A stretch of DNA of 64,000 bases, taken from the NCBI GenBank assembly GCA_022495995.1, contig JAFEMH010002457.1, positions 62,001 to 126,000 on the forward strand, given 5' to 3'. Both the position numbers and the translations under genes were made by a program. Positions within the stretch are counted from its first letter, which is position 1. Each line of letters starts with the position of its first letter. Positions 10,920 through 22,315 of this stretch are shown piece after piece. Origin of the DNA: Adenophora triphylla var. japonica (taxonomy: Eukaryota; Streptophyta; Magnoliopsida; Asterales; Campanulaceae). The notes beneath the pieces are model-generated. The model did no database searches, was not told the origin of the DNA, and saw nothing but the letters and a program-made list of their open reading frames with translations.

Positions 10920-11904
10920 AATGGAATAACCTATTCAAATTTCTAGACAACATGTCAGCAATTGTGTTATTGTTTCCTTTTATATGTTTAAAATTAATCT
11001 TATATCCACTACCTTGTATAATATTTTGTAAATTTATCCATCTTGTTCTATTAACTTTTCTACTTTGATCGTTTTTTATGAACCGTACTATTGCTTCGCA
11101 ATCTGTTCTAACTGTAAATTCTTTATTTAAAAAGATTTTGAATTTTTCTAAGAAATTTATTAAATCTTATATTTCAAAATCTAAACTTGTCCAGTTTAAT
11201 TCTATTTTTTTAAAATTTTCACTAGTGTATGAGCAAATCTTTTCACTGTATTTAGGACTATATTTATTAGGTTTACAAAGAAGAACGGCTCTTCATCCTT
11301 CTTTACATCCATCTGTTTCAATAATGATATAATCTGTTACCAAAGGTAGTTCTAATGGTTCTATTTTTCTAACTACTTCTTTTATTGTTTTTACTAATTT
11401 CATTTCTTCTTTGTTAAAATGTCTTTGTCCATTCTTCGTGGTTTTACTGTAGAGTGGTCCTACTAATTTTGATGAATTAGGGATAAATTTTCTGGCATAA
11501 TTAACCAGTCCTAAAAAGGCCTGTATTTGTTTTAAACTTTCAAATTTTTCTGGAAACTCAATAATTTTTGTTGAGATATGTGGTTGTAATTCTATTTTTT
11601 CGTTTCCAATTTCTAATCCTAGAAAATATATTTTTCTTTTAAATTCCATTTTCTTTTTTGAAAGTACTATACCATGTTTTTGGACTTCTTTAAAAACCTG
11701 TTGTAAATGGTTCTCATGATCTTTAACTTAACTGTTTCACTAGCTACCAATATATCATCAATATTAGCTATCCTAATTGTTATATCAAGGTTTTTTACTT
11801 TAAATTTACATGTGTATGTGACTCTAGATTTGGTAATATCTTCTTCTATTAATCCTATTTTTTCTAAATGTAAAATTATTGAATGATTAGTGCTTTTTGT
11901 TATT
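10920..11904 (-). pseudogene. Pararetrovirus RT/RNase H remnant with deleted RT core
   Basis: The frame enters from the protease side, reaches an RT N-terminal segment near 11771, and passes directly into a degenerate active-site motif (NIDDILVAS, canonical YIDD) at about 11762-11740. The RT fingers and first palm motifs that should lie between are missing, consistent with an internal deletion of several hundred bases. A frameshift near 11730 leads into 11649-11293, which shows the RT thumb/connection (IQAFLGLVNYARKFIP) and the first RNase H motif (IETDG). Later RNase H motifs (VRTDCEAIVRFI, HIKGNNNTIADML) follow at 11.1-10.95 kb across one more lesion. Confidence 0.75.
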
Positions 11905-12500
11905 TCTATTTCCTTTTCTAACTCATGTGTTAAAAGATTGGTTAATAATTTTAAGGTTTCATTTTCAACATAAACATTTGTTTTCTCAGTGTGGCGTAAA
12001 AAGTCTAAATTACCTTGTCCACCACACTTCTGTGCTAACTCTGATATTTGATTATATCTAAGTGTTGGTATACTATAAATGTGTTTACTGAGTGTTATAT
12101 AATTTTTTGTAATTGTTATAGCACCTTGTAATCCAAGAATAAAATTTAATCCTAATATAAAATATGTGGATTTAACATATTCTGGACTTATGTTAGCCTG
12201 TGAAATATCATATTTCCAACTGTAATTTCCTAAGAAATCTAAGAACTGTATTCCTACTGGTTCTATATAATGTGTTATAGTCATTAATCTATCTTCTATT
12301 GTCCTTGTTTCTAATTTATAGGTAAGTTGTTTTTTATATTGTTGTGGTACCAAACTATAAGATATAACACTTTTAGTATCACTTGTGTCTAATAAGGCTG
12401 TTAATTCTAAGTATTTATTTGAGTCTAACCATAACCTACATTGTAAATTTATCATATTTGATGTACCCTTTGTTTGTATCAATGTATAGTATGTTGACAT
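11905..12500 (-). pseudogene. Pararetrovirus aspartic protease region, active site altered
   Basis: Part of the 580-residue frame 13409-11667. The protease signature is LTALLDTSDTKSVIS, with Asp at residue 341 (codon near 12389); the canonical DTG is DTS here. Downstream sequence retains the hydrophobic strand pattern of a retropepsin (FILGLNFILG as the second flap/loop region). It would cleave the viral polyprotein in a functional relative; the glycine-to-serine change probably inactivates it. Confidence 0.7.
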
Positions 12501-13976
12501 TTTATTGCATTCAACTTCTTCAATTTTTTGTTTCTTTTTATCAATTATATCTTCTATATATTTTAGTTTCTTTTCTATATTGTCTATTTTTAAATTATGC
12601 AATTCTGTTATAACTTCTAATTTTTTCATTTTTTTTATTATTAACTCTATGTTTATCTTTTTAAGTGATTCTTTTTCTATATTCATATTTAAATTATAAA
12701 GTGATTTAAGGTATAAGTAACAAATTTCTTTAAAACAAATATTACACTGTGATCTTTTCTCTATGCTGGGAAAATATCCACAACTGAAGCATTTAATATA
12801 ATTATTTTCTCTTTTACTAATCCATTGATGTTCGCATTCTTTTTCTGTATTCATATATGTATAAGTAATTTTGGTTAGCTTTTTATCTTCTTCATCACTA
12901 CTGTAGATACTATAAATTGATTCATTATCTGAATCTTCTGTGTTTATGGGTTCTATTTCATATTCTCCTAATTGTTCTATTAAATTGCTTCTTTCTGTAT
13001 TTTTATTTTTATTAGGGAATTTATTAGCTAAATGTTTTTCGTCTCCGCATATAAAACACTTACATTTTCTAGTCTGTGGTCTTCTGACATATTTATTTTT
13101 AATATAAGGTTTATAATCTTTCCTATATGTTGTACTTTTACGTAATTTCTTTTTTGTTTTATCATATTGTTTATAGGCTTGTAGTGTATATATTGCTGTT
13201 TTAAAAAATGCATAAGCACTCTTTTTTAGTTGTTCTTGTAATGTTACCTCTTTACATTTATCTTCTAATATTGTGAATGTGTATGTTATTCTAGGTCCAA
13301 TTCCTAGGTTTTTTCTTTCACTAAAATATTGTTTCCAAGATTCATGTATATTTCTTCCTAAGTCTCCTGATAATTTTATAAAATATTTATCACATAATTC
13401 ATCATTCATAGTCTGTCATGTTTGTGATAGTAATCTAGTAAAATCTAGTGTAAATTCGTTTATATATTTCATGTCTGCTATACTTAATTGTTCTAAGTTT
13501 CTGATAGCTGTATCATGTATTAAGGTTGTATTTTTAGTTGGGTCTACTCCTAATATTAATGTTCTTATTTGACTTTTGAAATTATAAGAATTATCTTCTA
13601 ATGCTTTTAATCTGTTTACTTCATCAGAATCTTGTGCCTTTTTACTTTGCCATATTCCTAAGGCTATAAGTCCTAATGTTGTTTCTAAATATGAAAACAT
13701 GTCCATACTGTCTTTTTTATTAGTTTCCCACATTCTTACAATTGTTTGTTCCCATGTAACTATTTCATCTACCCAAAGTTGTGGTTTTTATTTTTCTAGT
13801 AGTAACATATTTCCTATATGTAATCTATTACCTATTACTTTATAACTTGATTCTCCTGTATATTGTTTGGATGGTTGTGTCCAATTTTCTCTACCTAATA
13901 CCTCTTCTGTTGATGTATCAGGTTCTGCCCATTCTACTTTTGTTCTTTTACGAGGGTTTGATATATTTTGATCCAT
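12501..13976 (-). pseudogene. Pararetrovirus capsid/zinc-finger region with in-frame stops
   Basis: One reading phase runs from 13976 through the large frame that starts at 13409, interrupted by TAA near 13787 and TGA near 13413. The N-terminal part is helical and charged, as in caulimovirid capsids. A CCHC knuckle lies at residues 118-131 of the 580-residue frame (CFICGDEKHLANKF) with the last Cys replaced by Phe. A second cysteine cluster at residues 207-233 follows C-x2-C-x11-C-x2-C-x4-C-x2-Y, the badnavirus/tungrovirus spacing except for the final Cys. Acidic and coiled-coil segments follow. No movement-protein sequence was recognised upstream. Confidence 0.72.
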
Positions 13977-14012
13977 GTATACTTGTTCTTGTTTATAATA
14001 TCACTCGTAATA

Positions 14013-14190
14013 CTCCCTCCGTCCCTAAAAGATTGTTCTGTTGTACATTTTGCAATTATTAAGGAAGAGCTTCACCTTCTTGTACCTTAGTAGATTTGCA
14101 CTAACATTCATGCCTAAGTTTAGAAATGGGACATACTTTTTGGGACAAGTCAAAATGGCAAATGAGACAATCTTTCAGGGACGGAGGGAG
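14013..14190. mobile_element. Stowaway MITE (Tc1/mariner-type)
   Basis: The 178-bp element has ends CTCCCTCCGTCCCTAAAAGA and TCTTTCAGGGACGGAGGGAG and is flanked by TA at 14011-14012 and 14191-14192. The TIR consensus and TA duplication identify the family. It lies between the pararetrovirus copy and the Copia element. Confidence 0.9.
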
Positions 14191-14350
14191 TATATGTTTA
14201 TATTTATGTTCTACTAATAGGAGGATTGAGTTAAAATGAAAAGTGAAAATTTATACTGTCAAACCCATCTACTTTCAACTGTATTTTTTGAAACTGAAAA
14301 AAATAATTAATTAGGATAAAATATTACTCAATCCATCCGTACCAAAATAC

Positions 14351-15203
14351 TGTAGGGATTTTATGTTAGGCTTCTTAAGGAAATAACAAAGAAGGATGAG
14401 AAAGATAGTGGAAATTATAACGGAAATTGAAAAGCAAACCATAAATAGTAGAGTCTTGTGTTTAACACAATTTCCGTAAGAAGTATTTGTCCCGCACAGG
14501 TGCTTACGATTGATGACAAACTTCTCGTGAGATGAAACGACTTCTAATTGTTAATAGGAGCACACCAAATTAACAATTCTAATGAACAATGGAAAATTTG
14601 GAACTTTGGACTTGAAGGAATTTAATGCAACAAGATGAAATGATTATGCTTTGTTAATCTATCTCAAAATGTGTGTAGGAATGCTCAATTTACTGTATGT
14701 ATGAATTGAAATTCGGAGGGGAAGTATATAAAGAGAGTTAAGGAGTTTGTGTCTTTTCCCATGAAAAGACACAACTTTTCTGGTAACAGCACATGGCACG
14801 AGTCATGCTCCTCAGCACGAGTCGTGCTCCTCAGCACGAGTCGTGCCCACGACTCGTTCCTCAAGGTTCCACTCGTTCTGATCAGAATTGAGCAAACGTC
14901 CATTAAGGTCCATTCGTTCTCACGACTCGTGACCAGAGTCCCCACTCGTTCTGATCAGCTTGGAGCAAAATCTCATCAGCCAGAAACAAAGTTTAAATCC
15001 AAATAACTCTCATTAAGTTACAAACCTTTGTCATTAATTTCTCATTCACCCGAAAATGGTTTTGGAGAAAATAAATGAGTTTCATAATCTACACTAAATG
15101 TAGAATACATTTTGTAACTTGCTTCGTTAACTATTTAATGAATTCTGTTAGGAAGTTAGGTCAACGTTAAGTCAAACTTAAATTTCGTTACCCATTTCCA
15201 ACA
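14351..15203 (-). repeat. 3' LTR of the Copia element
   Basis: 853 bp; on the minus strand it starts TGTTGGAAATGG and ends CCCTACA. It carries a TATA-like TATATAAAG/CTTTATATA near 14726 and a run of CACGAGTCGTG-type repeats at 14797-14850. A purine-rich GTGGGGGAT polypurine tract adjoins it at 15204-15212. Confidence 0.95.
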
Positions 15204-15212
15204 ATCCCCCAC

Positions 15213-15747
15213 ATGAATGACAATTAATGCATGTATGCAATTTCGTCCAAAAGTTCCGGCGAACCATTATTACATCGGGATAGATAGCTTGTGGCTTTGA
15301 ATCTCCCCTAGTGAAATATTATCGGATATACTAGCCATTTGGTAGCAAGTCGCTTTGAACCAGTGACTGTATGATGTATACCAAGACAACAATACTCACA
15401 TAATAATAGCTCTAACAGTTATTGTTCTCACGTTTTGTCCATTTCGGCCCTGAACCGTATCTCATTTCATAAGCGTTCACATTAGAAGCGGCCATGTTAC
15501 TTCTCGCTTATATAGGTGATTCATACTATTAGGAGTATCCTGCACTACTCCACCCGTAGGTATAGGAATCATTAAAAGTTTTCTCAACTTATCCTCACCA
15601 CTGCTGCAGGTGCTTATACTTGGATGTTCTGGGAATGAGTATTCAACATCTCCAGGTCATTCAACCGAGTTGTTGCTTTCCAAGTGATTCTACTAGAACT
15701 TATAGCTTGGTTGTCTCATTGAACCAAGGGCATGGGATCTCCAATTC
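15213..15747 (-). other. Copia 3' untranslated region
   Basis: About 535 bp between the pol stop and the polypurine tract. Only short frames with no domain are present; I see nothing else in it. Confidence 0.7.
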
Positions 15748-18344
15748 TCAAGGTTGAGTGTCCACTATGAGTTCTTTTATTGTGGGTTTTAAGCCCATTC
15801 CCCTTATCAGTTTATACAGTTGATCTCTATTTATACCTTTCGTAAACGGATCCGCTATGTTATCATTTGACTTCACATAGTCAATTGTGATAACCCCTTT
15901 CTTGATCAACTATCTAATGGTATTATGTCTACGACGGATATGTCTAGACTTACCATTATACATACTACTCTGTGCCCTTCCTATTGCTGATTGACTATCA
16001 CAATGTATTAATACAAGAGTACGGTGTTTATTCCAACAAGGAATATCCTCCAAGAAGTTCTTAAGCCATTCTGCTTCTTCTCCAGCTTTATCTAAAGCTA
16101 TAAACTCAGATTCCATCGTGGATCTGGTTATACACGTTTGTTTGGAGGATTTCCATGACACTGCTCCTCCACCAATTGTGAATACATATCCACTTGTGGA
16201 TTTAGAGTCTTTTGTGTCTGATATCCAATTAGCATCACAGTATCCTTCTAATACTGCTGGATATCTCTTATAAAGTATCCCATGATTCATAGTATACTTT
16301 AAATATCTCAATACCCTCATTAGTGCTTTCCAATGATCTGTATTGGGATTACTTGTGAACCTGCTTAGTTTGCTCACTGAATATGCAATGTCTGGACGTG
16401 TACAATTCGTTAAGTACATCAGACTGCCAATTATTCTTGCATACTCCAACTGAGAAACTGGTTCCCCTCTGTTCTTTGCTAAGTGTAGAGTTAAGTCTAC
16501 CGGTGTCTTAGCCGGAGGGTCATTAATGACATTGAACTTTCGAAGTACATTTTCTAGGTAATGGGATTGTGAATGGACTATTCCTTCTGATGTTCTAGAA
16601 ATCTTTATTCCTAATATGACATCAGCCAATCCCATGTCCTTCATGTCAAAGTGTTTCTTTAACAAGCCTTTGGTATTCATGATCAATTCATGAGTACTTC
16701 CCATTATCAACATGTCATCCACGTAAAGACAGACAATTACAAATGATTCAGATGTTCCTTTGATATAGACACACTTGTCACATTCATTTATCTTGAATCC
16801 ATTTGACAACATAGTTCGATCAAATTTCTCAGGCCATTGTTTAGGTGCTTGTTTTAGTCCATATAACGACTTTACAAGTTTACACACCTTTCGTTCTTTA
16901 CCAGGAACCACAAACCCTTCGGGTTGTTCCATGTAAATTTCTTTATCTAGCTCTCCATTTAGGAAGGCTGTCTTCACATCCATTTGGTGTATCTCAAGAT
17001 TATGCACTGCTGCAATAGCTATGAGAACACGTATAGATGTGATCCTTGTGACAGGGGAGTATGTATCGAAGAAATCATATCCCTCTTTCTGTCTAAACCC
17101 TTTGGCTACCAGCCGGGCTTTGTACTTATCGATAGATCCATGTGCCCTATACTTCCTTTTAAGGATCCATTTGCAGCCCAACGGTTTGCATCTTGGAGGG
17201 AGATCAACCAATTCCCAAGTATTATTTAGCATTATGGATTCTATCTCACTGTTTATAGCCTCTTTCCAGAACGTACTATCCGGTCCAGATAAAGCTTTTT
17301 TAACAGTAGCTGGTTCGTTTTCCAACATAAATGATGAAAAATCAGGACCAAAAGACTTTTCCACTCTTGCCCTTTTACTACGTCTAGGTCCTCCATCTTC
17401 TACTTGAGATGGACCGTTTGTAGATTCATATGTTCTCTTTTGAGAATTGCCTTCTTTCCTATCCTTGGCAGGAAAGGTATTTTCAAAGAATACTGCATTC
17501 CTTGATTCTATTGTCATTCCTGCATTCATATCAGGAATTTCTGATTTGTGCACTATGAATCGATAGGCACTACTGTTATTGGCATATCCAATAAGGATGC
17601 AGTCAACCGTCTTGGGACCGATCTTTATTTGCTTTGGCTTAGGTACTTCAACTTTAGCTAGACACCCCCACACTTTAAGGTATTTATAATACGGCCTACG
17701 ATTATGCCATAATTCATAGGGTGTTTTCTCAATACCTTTCTTGGGTATCTTATTAAGAATATAGTTAGAAGTGAGTATAGCTCCCCCCCACAAGTTGTCT
17801 GGTAAGCCTGAACTTATCAAAAATGTGTTCATCATTTCTTTGAGAGTACGATTTTTGCGTTCAGCAACTCCGTTAGACTGAGGGGTATATGGAGCAGTTG
17901 TTTGATGAATTATGCCGGATTCCCAACATAGTCCTTCAAACGGAGCTTCATATTCTCCTCCTCTATCACTTCTAATTTTCTTAACCTTTAAGTTAAGTTG
18001 ATTTTCAACTTCTTTCTTATAAGTCTCGAAAGCCCCTAAGGCTTCATCTTTACTTCTTAAGAGATAAACATAACAATACTTAGTGCAATCGTCTATGAAT
18101 GTAATGAAATACTTTTTACCTCCTCGAGTTTGCACAAGTTTTAAATCACATATGTCGGTGTGAATTAACTCGAGAGGAGTTGTGTTTCTTTGTATTGCAT
18201 TAAATGGCGACTTCGTCATTTTTGCCTCAACGCAAACTTCGCACTTATTAGTTGAATCAGATTTATTAAATTTTGTTTAATTAACTTCTTAATAGTGTCG
18301 AAGTTTACATGACCTAATCTATCATGCCATAAACTAGGACTTTC
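15748..18344 (-). pseudogene. Copia pol: integrase, reverse transcriptase, RNase H
   Basis: The main open frame is 18219-15910 (769 residues). Integrase motifs are HTDICDL (near residue 20), RSDRGGEY (83-90) and [11 protein letters not shown] (116-126), giving the D,D,E triad. RT begins around [12 protein letters not shown] with [22 protein letters not shown] and the YVDDMLI active site. RNase H shows [23 protein letters not shown] and [11 protein letters not shown]. The C-terminus continues past a TAG at 15912-15910 in the same frame to a natural-looking stop at 15750-15748. The integrase zinc-binding region (WHDRLGHVNF) lies upstream and is separated by a one-base deletion near 18270 and a TAG at 18344-18342. 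Confidence 0.93.
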
Positions 18345-19706
18345 CTACAAGTAAACATAAGAAACAACATTTTTATTCTTCGCACCTTGGCGGATAACAT
18401 TCATTACATTCATCTTGAAAAGTACCTTCTCGAGGTAACCCTTTCCAAGGAATAACCCATTCTTGGTTAGTACAAATTTGTCGGATTCAAAAACTAATCT
18501 AAAACCGGCTTTACTTAACAAAGCACCGGAAACTAGATTCTTGCGGATGTCCGGAACATGCAGCACATCAAGCAAGGTCACTTCTTTCCCCGAGGTCATC
18601 TTCAATACAACATTTCCAATGCCTTGAACATCGGAAGTCGCTGAATTTCCCATATACAATTTCCTTTCGGAAATGGGAGTATAAGAAGAAAAGCTCTCCT
18701 TATTAGCACAAATATGGCGGGTAGCCCCGGTATCTATCCACCATTCCTTTGGATTGTCATCCACATTGGCCACGTTTGCCTCGAAGATCACCGCAACAAA
18801 ATCAAGATCCATATCTTCGACATTGTTCGCCTCCTTCTTTGGGTGGCGACAATCCTTTGCTAAATGGCCCGACTTGCCACAATTATAGCATGCTCCTTTG
18901 AACTTCTTCATTGAGGAGCCTTTTCCCTTCCCTTTCTTAGCATTCCCGGTATGCTTCCGTTTGATGCCGCTAGTGCTTGCCTCGGCGAGGTTGACTCTTG
19001 CCTCCATCTTGCCTTTGGTAGCCTTTGCTTCATTGTCTCGATTATTCTCTTCAATTTGAAGACGAACAACCAAGTCCTCCAAAGTCATCTCTTTACGTTT
19101 ATGCTTGAGATAATTTTTGAAGTCCTTCCATGAAGGCGGCAACTTCTCTATGATTGATGCCACTTTAAAAGGGTCGTTCATGATCATTCCTTCGGCATCA
19201 AGTCCATGCAAAATAAGTTGGAACTCATCAACTTGAGTTGTTACCAACTTGGAGTCCACCATTTTGAAGTCAAGATATTTGCCGACGACAAATTTCTTTG
19301 ACCCGGCGTCTTCAATCTTGTACTTCCTTTCCAAGGTATTCCACAATGCCTTGGCTAACTCGACGGTACTATACACATTATAGAGTGCATCGTCAAGTCC
19401 ATTCAAAATGTAATTTTTACATAGAAAATTACCGTGGTCCCAAGCCTCTTTTGCCAAAAGCCTTTGAGGGTCGGGATCCCCATTTGCAACAATCGGATCT
19501 TCTTTCAAGAACCGATGCAAACTTAGAGTGGTCAAATAGAATAGCATTTTCTGTTGCCATCTTTTGAAATCCACCCCGGTAAACTTTGGGGGTTTCTCAC
19601 CATGAACCGAGTGAGAAGAAGGAGGTGCAATATTCTTGAGCGTTGCATCGCCTTGAGGAGGAGGAGTAAGCCCGGATGATTCGGAGGTGTCTTTCTCACT
19701 TGCCAT
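18345..19706 (-). CDS. Copia gag and aspartic protease
   Basis: This 453-residue frame starts at an ATG 40 bases inside the 5' LTR ([12 protein letters not shown]). Gag (UBN2-type, residues about 35-225) packages element RNA; it includes the [20 protein letters not shown] block. A CCHC zinc knuckle [14 protein letters not shown] lies at residues 273-286 after a lysine/glycine-rich linker. The protease has [10 protein letters not shown] with the catalytic DTG at about residues 325-327. The frame ends at a premature TAG where the native polyprotein would enter the integrase zinc-binding domain, so it is the 5' half of one disrupted polyprotein. Confidence 0.93.
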   Translation of the reverse strand: MASEKDTSESSGLTPPPQGDATLKNIAPPSSHSVHGEKPPKFTGVDFKRWQQKMLFYLTTLSLHRFLKEDPIVANGDPDPQRLLAKEAWDHGNFLCKNYILNGLDDALYNVYSTVELAKALWNTLERKYKIEDAGSKKFVVGKYLDFKMVDSKLVTTQVDEFQLILHGLDAEGMIMNDPFKVASIIEKLPPSWKDFKNYLKHKRKEMTLEDLVVRLQIEENNRDNEAKATKGKMEARVNLAEASTSGIKRKHTGNAKKGKGKGSSMKKFKGACYNCGKSGHLAKDCRHPKKEANNVEDMDLDFVAVIFEANVANVDDNPKEWWIDTGATRHICANKESFSSYTPISERKLYMGNSATSDVQGIGNVVLKMTSGKEVTLLDVLHVPDIRKNLVSGALLSKAGFRLVFESDKFVLTKNGLFLGKGYLEKVLFKMNVMNVIRQGAKNKNVVSYVYL

Positions 19707-19746
19707 TTTAGAAATGCCTTAAGAAACGTCAAATACTTCTTACGAT

Positions 19747-20598
19747 TGTAGGGATTTTATGTTAGGCTTCTTAAGGAAATAACAAAGAAGGATGAGAAAG
19801 ATAACGGAAATTATAACGGAAATTGAAAAGCAAACCACAAATAGTCGAGTCTTGTGTTTAACACAATTTCCGTAAGAAGTATTTGTCCCGCACAGGTGCT
19901 TACGGTTGATGACAAACTTCTCGTGAGATGAAACGACTTCTAATTGTTAATAGGAGCACACCAAATTAACAATTCTAACGAACAATGGAAAGTTTGGAAC
20001 TTTGGACTTGAAGGAATTTAATGCAACAAGATGAAATGATTATGCTTGGTTAATCTATCTCAAAATGTGTGTAGGAATGCTCAATTTACTGTATGTATGA
20101 ATTGAAATTCGGAGGGGAAGTATATAAAGAGAGTTAAGGGGTTTGTGTCTTTTCCCACGAAAAGACACAACTTTTCTGGTAACAGCACAGGGCACGAGTC
20201 GTGCTCCTCAGCACGAGTCGTGCTCCTCGGCACGAGTCGTGCCCACGACTCGTTCCTCAAGGTTCCACTCGTTCTGATCAGAATTGAGCAAACGTCCATT
20301 AAGGTCCATTCGTGCTCACGACTCGTGACCAGAGTCCCCACTCGTTCTGATCAGCTTGGAGCAAAATCTCATCAGCCAGAAACACAGTTTAAATCCAAAC
20401 AACTCTCGTTAAGTTACAAACCTTTGTCATTAATTTCTCATTCACCCGGAAATGGTTTTGAGACAATAAATGAGTTTCATAATCTACACTAAATGTAGAA
20501 TACATTTTGTAACTTGCTTCGTTAACTATTTAACGAATTCTGTTAGGAAGTTAGGTCAACGTTAAGTCAAACTTAACTTTCGTTACCCATTTTCAACA
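19747..20598 (-). repeat. 5' LTR of the Copia element
   Basis: 852 bp, the partner of 14351-15203. It is followed on the minus strand by a leader of only about 40 bases before the gag ATG at 19706. No sequence complementary to the 3' end of tRNA-iMet (TGGTATCAGAGC) adjoins it; the adjacent bases are ATCGTAAGAAGTATT. Confidence 0.95.
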
Positions 20599-20603
20599 AA
20601 TAC

Positions 20604-21255
20604 TTGCATTTTGTAATGATTTTTCATCATAAATTACTTGTAGTTTACTGTCTTTCATATAATTTTGACACACTTTATTTAAATTACATTTATTTATAAT
20701 TATATAATTATTATTGATGATATAAAAAACGTTCGGATCATTTCATAATTATATAATTATGGTTTAAAATTGTTGTCGCTTTTATACTTTTTACAAGTTT
20801 TTTAAAAGACAAATGCTGAGATTATTAATTTTACCCTTAGGGGACGTTTGGTTAGGAGGCTTAAGTGGGATAACATTCATCAAGATTAATAATTCCCTCA
20901 TTAATAATACTGCTAATTCTTATCCGACAACCAAACAAGCCCTTATTTGATTATTATTTTTTCTCATATGTTACGTCACTCAATAAAATAATGAGAAACT
21001 GGTAACCATAGCTAACTATCCGACACTTATAAACGTTGAAAATAACATATGATAACGAGTTTAATATGAAATTTTTTTCAAAATTACTGTAAAAAAATAC
21101 GGGATTGGTAAAAACCGGTAAAAAATAAATAAATACAGGATTGGTAAAAACACTTATAAACGTTGGTATGGGTATAGTACAAATATCAATAAAATATATG
21201 AACGTAAAAATACGTTATATTTTATATAGATAAATTAACATTTTATTAGCCAAAA
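20604..21255. other. AT-rich intergenic sequence with one MITE
   Basis: Apart from the Tourist-like MITE at 20840-20942, there is only A/T-rich sequence without coding potential. Confidence 0.5.
20840..20942. mobile_element. Small Tourist-like MITE
   Basis: The 103-bp element starts GGGGACGTTTGGTTAGG and ends CCGACAACCAAACAAGCCC, inverted partners, with TTA on both sides (20837-20839 and 20943-20945). This is the PIF/Harbinger pattern. Confidence 0.7.
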
Positions 21256-22315
21256 ACTTGTAAAAAACGCATTTTTTGTTAACTTAACAAAAAACGTGTT
21301 TTAAAAAACGGGGTGACTCATTCTCTCTCTCACTTTCTCTCACTAAACGCAAACACAGAGACCCACCTTCTTTGAATATTGTCATCGAAAAATCTGTGTC
21401 AATTACAGCTCCTTTGCAAGCTACTCAAAAACTACAGCCCAAGAAAATCAGGGGCGAAAATTGGTACTACTACGGCACAACTGTCTTAAAACAGTTTGCT
21501 GTTACTCCGTTGGACCATTTTTGTAGCTTAAACAGTTCTTCCTCTCTCGCTCCCCGGAAATTGATTTCCCAACTCAGGTACAAGTCAAAATACATTAGCT
21601 AAATCCTTTGTGTTCTTGTTACTTCTGATAGCTTTGTTTCTTTTATGGAGTATAATTAATTAATTTATTTAAATTGATAGGTAATGTATTTCCATAAAAT
21701 AAATGAAAAAGATGCCTGGTTCAAGCATTTGTATCCGGTGCCATCAATTGGAAGAGTGCCAGCAGCAAGGTTAATGATGAGTGCCAGCAAGGTGTAGAAT
21801 GGTGTGCAGGGGACTGGATAATTAGATGCCAGTGTATGTGTTTTGGAGTGCCAGTCCATGTGCTTTGGAGTGCCAGTCCATGTGTTTATGAGTGCCAGTG
21901 CTTGTGTTTTTGAGAGCCAGCAAAAATTATTATCAGTATTTTTTGAGTGCCAGTGCATGTGTTTTTGAATGCCAGTGCATGTGTTTTTGAATGCCAGTGC
22001 TTGTGTTTTTGAGAGCCAGCAAAAATGTTAGTGTAACAAAGTGCCAGTGTTAGTGTAACAGAGTGCCAAGATGGGAAGAGTGCCATGTATATAAAAGTGC
22101 GTGTAAAAGTGCAGTGTCGGTTTAACAAAGTGCAGGTGGCAGCTTACACCACCCACTTTGTTAAATTGGTACTGACACTTTTTTCACTGGCATTTTGTTA
22201 CACATGCACTGGCACTTTATCACACTGGCACTTTGTATAACTGACACTGGCACAAACGGGGAAACACAAAACACGTTTTTTCTAAGTGCCAGAAAAAACG
22301 CGTTTTTTATAAGAC
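21256..22315. mobile_element. Unclassified element with inverted ends and internal 22-bp repeats
   Basis: The left end (CTTGTAAAAAACGCATTTTT, then AAAAAACGTGTTTT) is an imperfect inverted match, over about 45 bp, of the right end (AAAAAACACG-like, then GCGTTTTTTATAAG). Inside are a CT-rich segment and a 76-codon frame at 21372-21602 that I do not recognise, then the repeat block at 21787-22130. A TSD was not found, so the boundaries and class are tentative; a MULE-like or other DNA element is possible. Confidence 0.45.
21787..22130. repeat. Degenerate 22-bp tandem repeats (GAGTGCCAGTGCATGTGTTTTT)-like
   Basis: About ten diverged units built on GTGCCAGTNCATGTGTTTTT, some replaced by GAGAGCCAGCAAAAAT. 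A matching inverted set (GGCACTTTGT, then ACACTGGCAC) follows at 22175-22255, so the block as a whole is partly palindromic. Two minus-strand frames over it are repeat artefacts. Confidence 0.75.

Larger units (their letters stand above)
14351..20598 (-). mobile_element. Full-length Copia LTR retrotransposon
   Basis: The 6,248-bp element has two LTRs (14351-15203 and 19747-20598) and perfect 5-bp target duplications AATAC at 14346-14350 and 20599-20603. It reads on the minus strand, with gag-protease at right, then integrase, RT and RNase H; this order (IN before RT) defines Copia/Pseudoviridae. By eye the LTRs differ at about 22 substitutions and one indel (about 97% identical), mostly transitions, so the insertion is fairly young. 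The coding region has two in-frame stops and one frameshift, so this copy is not autonomous. Confidence 0.96.

Noticed and set aside
12383..12699. Hydrophobic plus-strand ORFs resembling membrane proteins
   Set aside because: They are antisense to the lysine/isoleucine-rich pararetrovirus frame; AT-rich codons read backwards give Leu/Ile/Phe.
21665..22128. Two His/Trp-rich ORFs on the minus strand
   Set aside because: Products of the 22-bp tandem repeat read in different phases.
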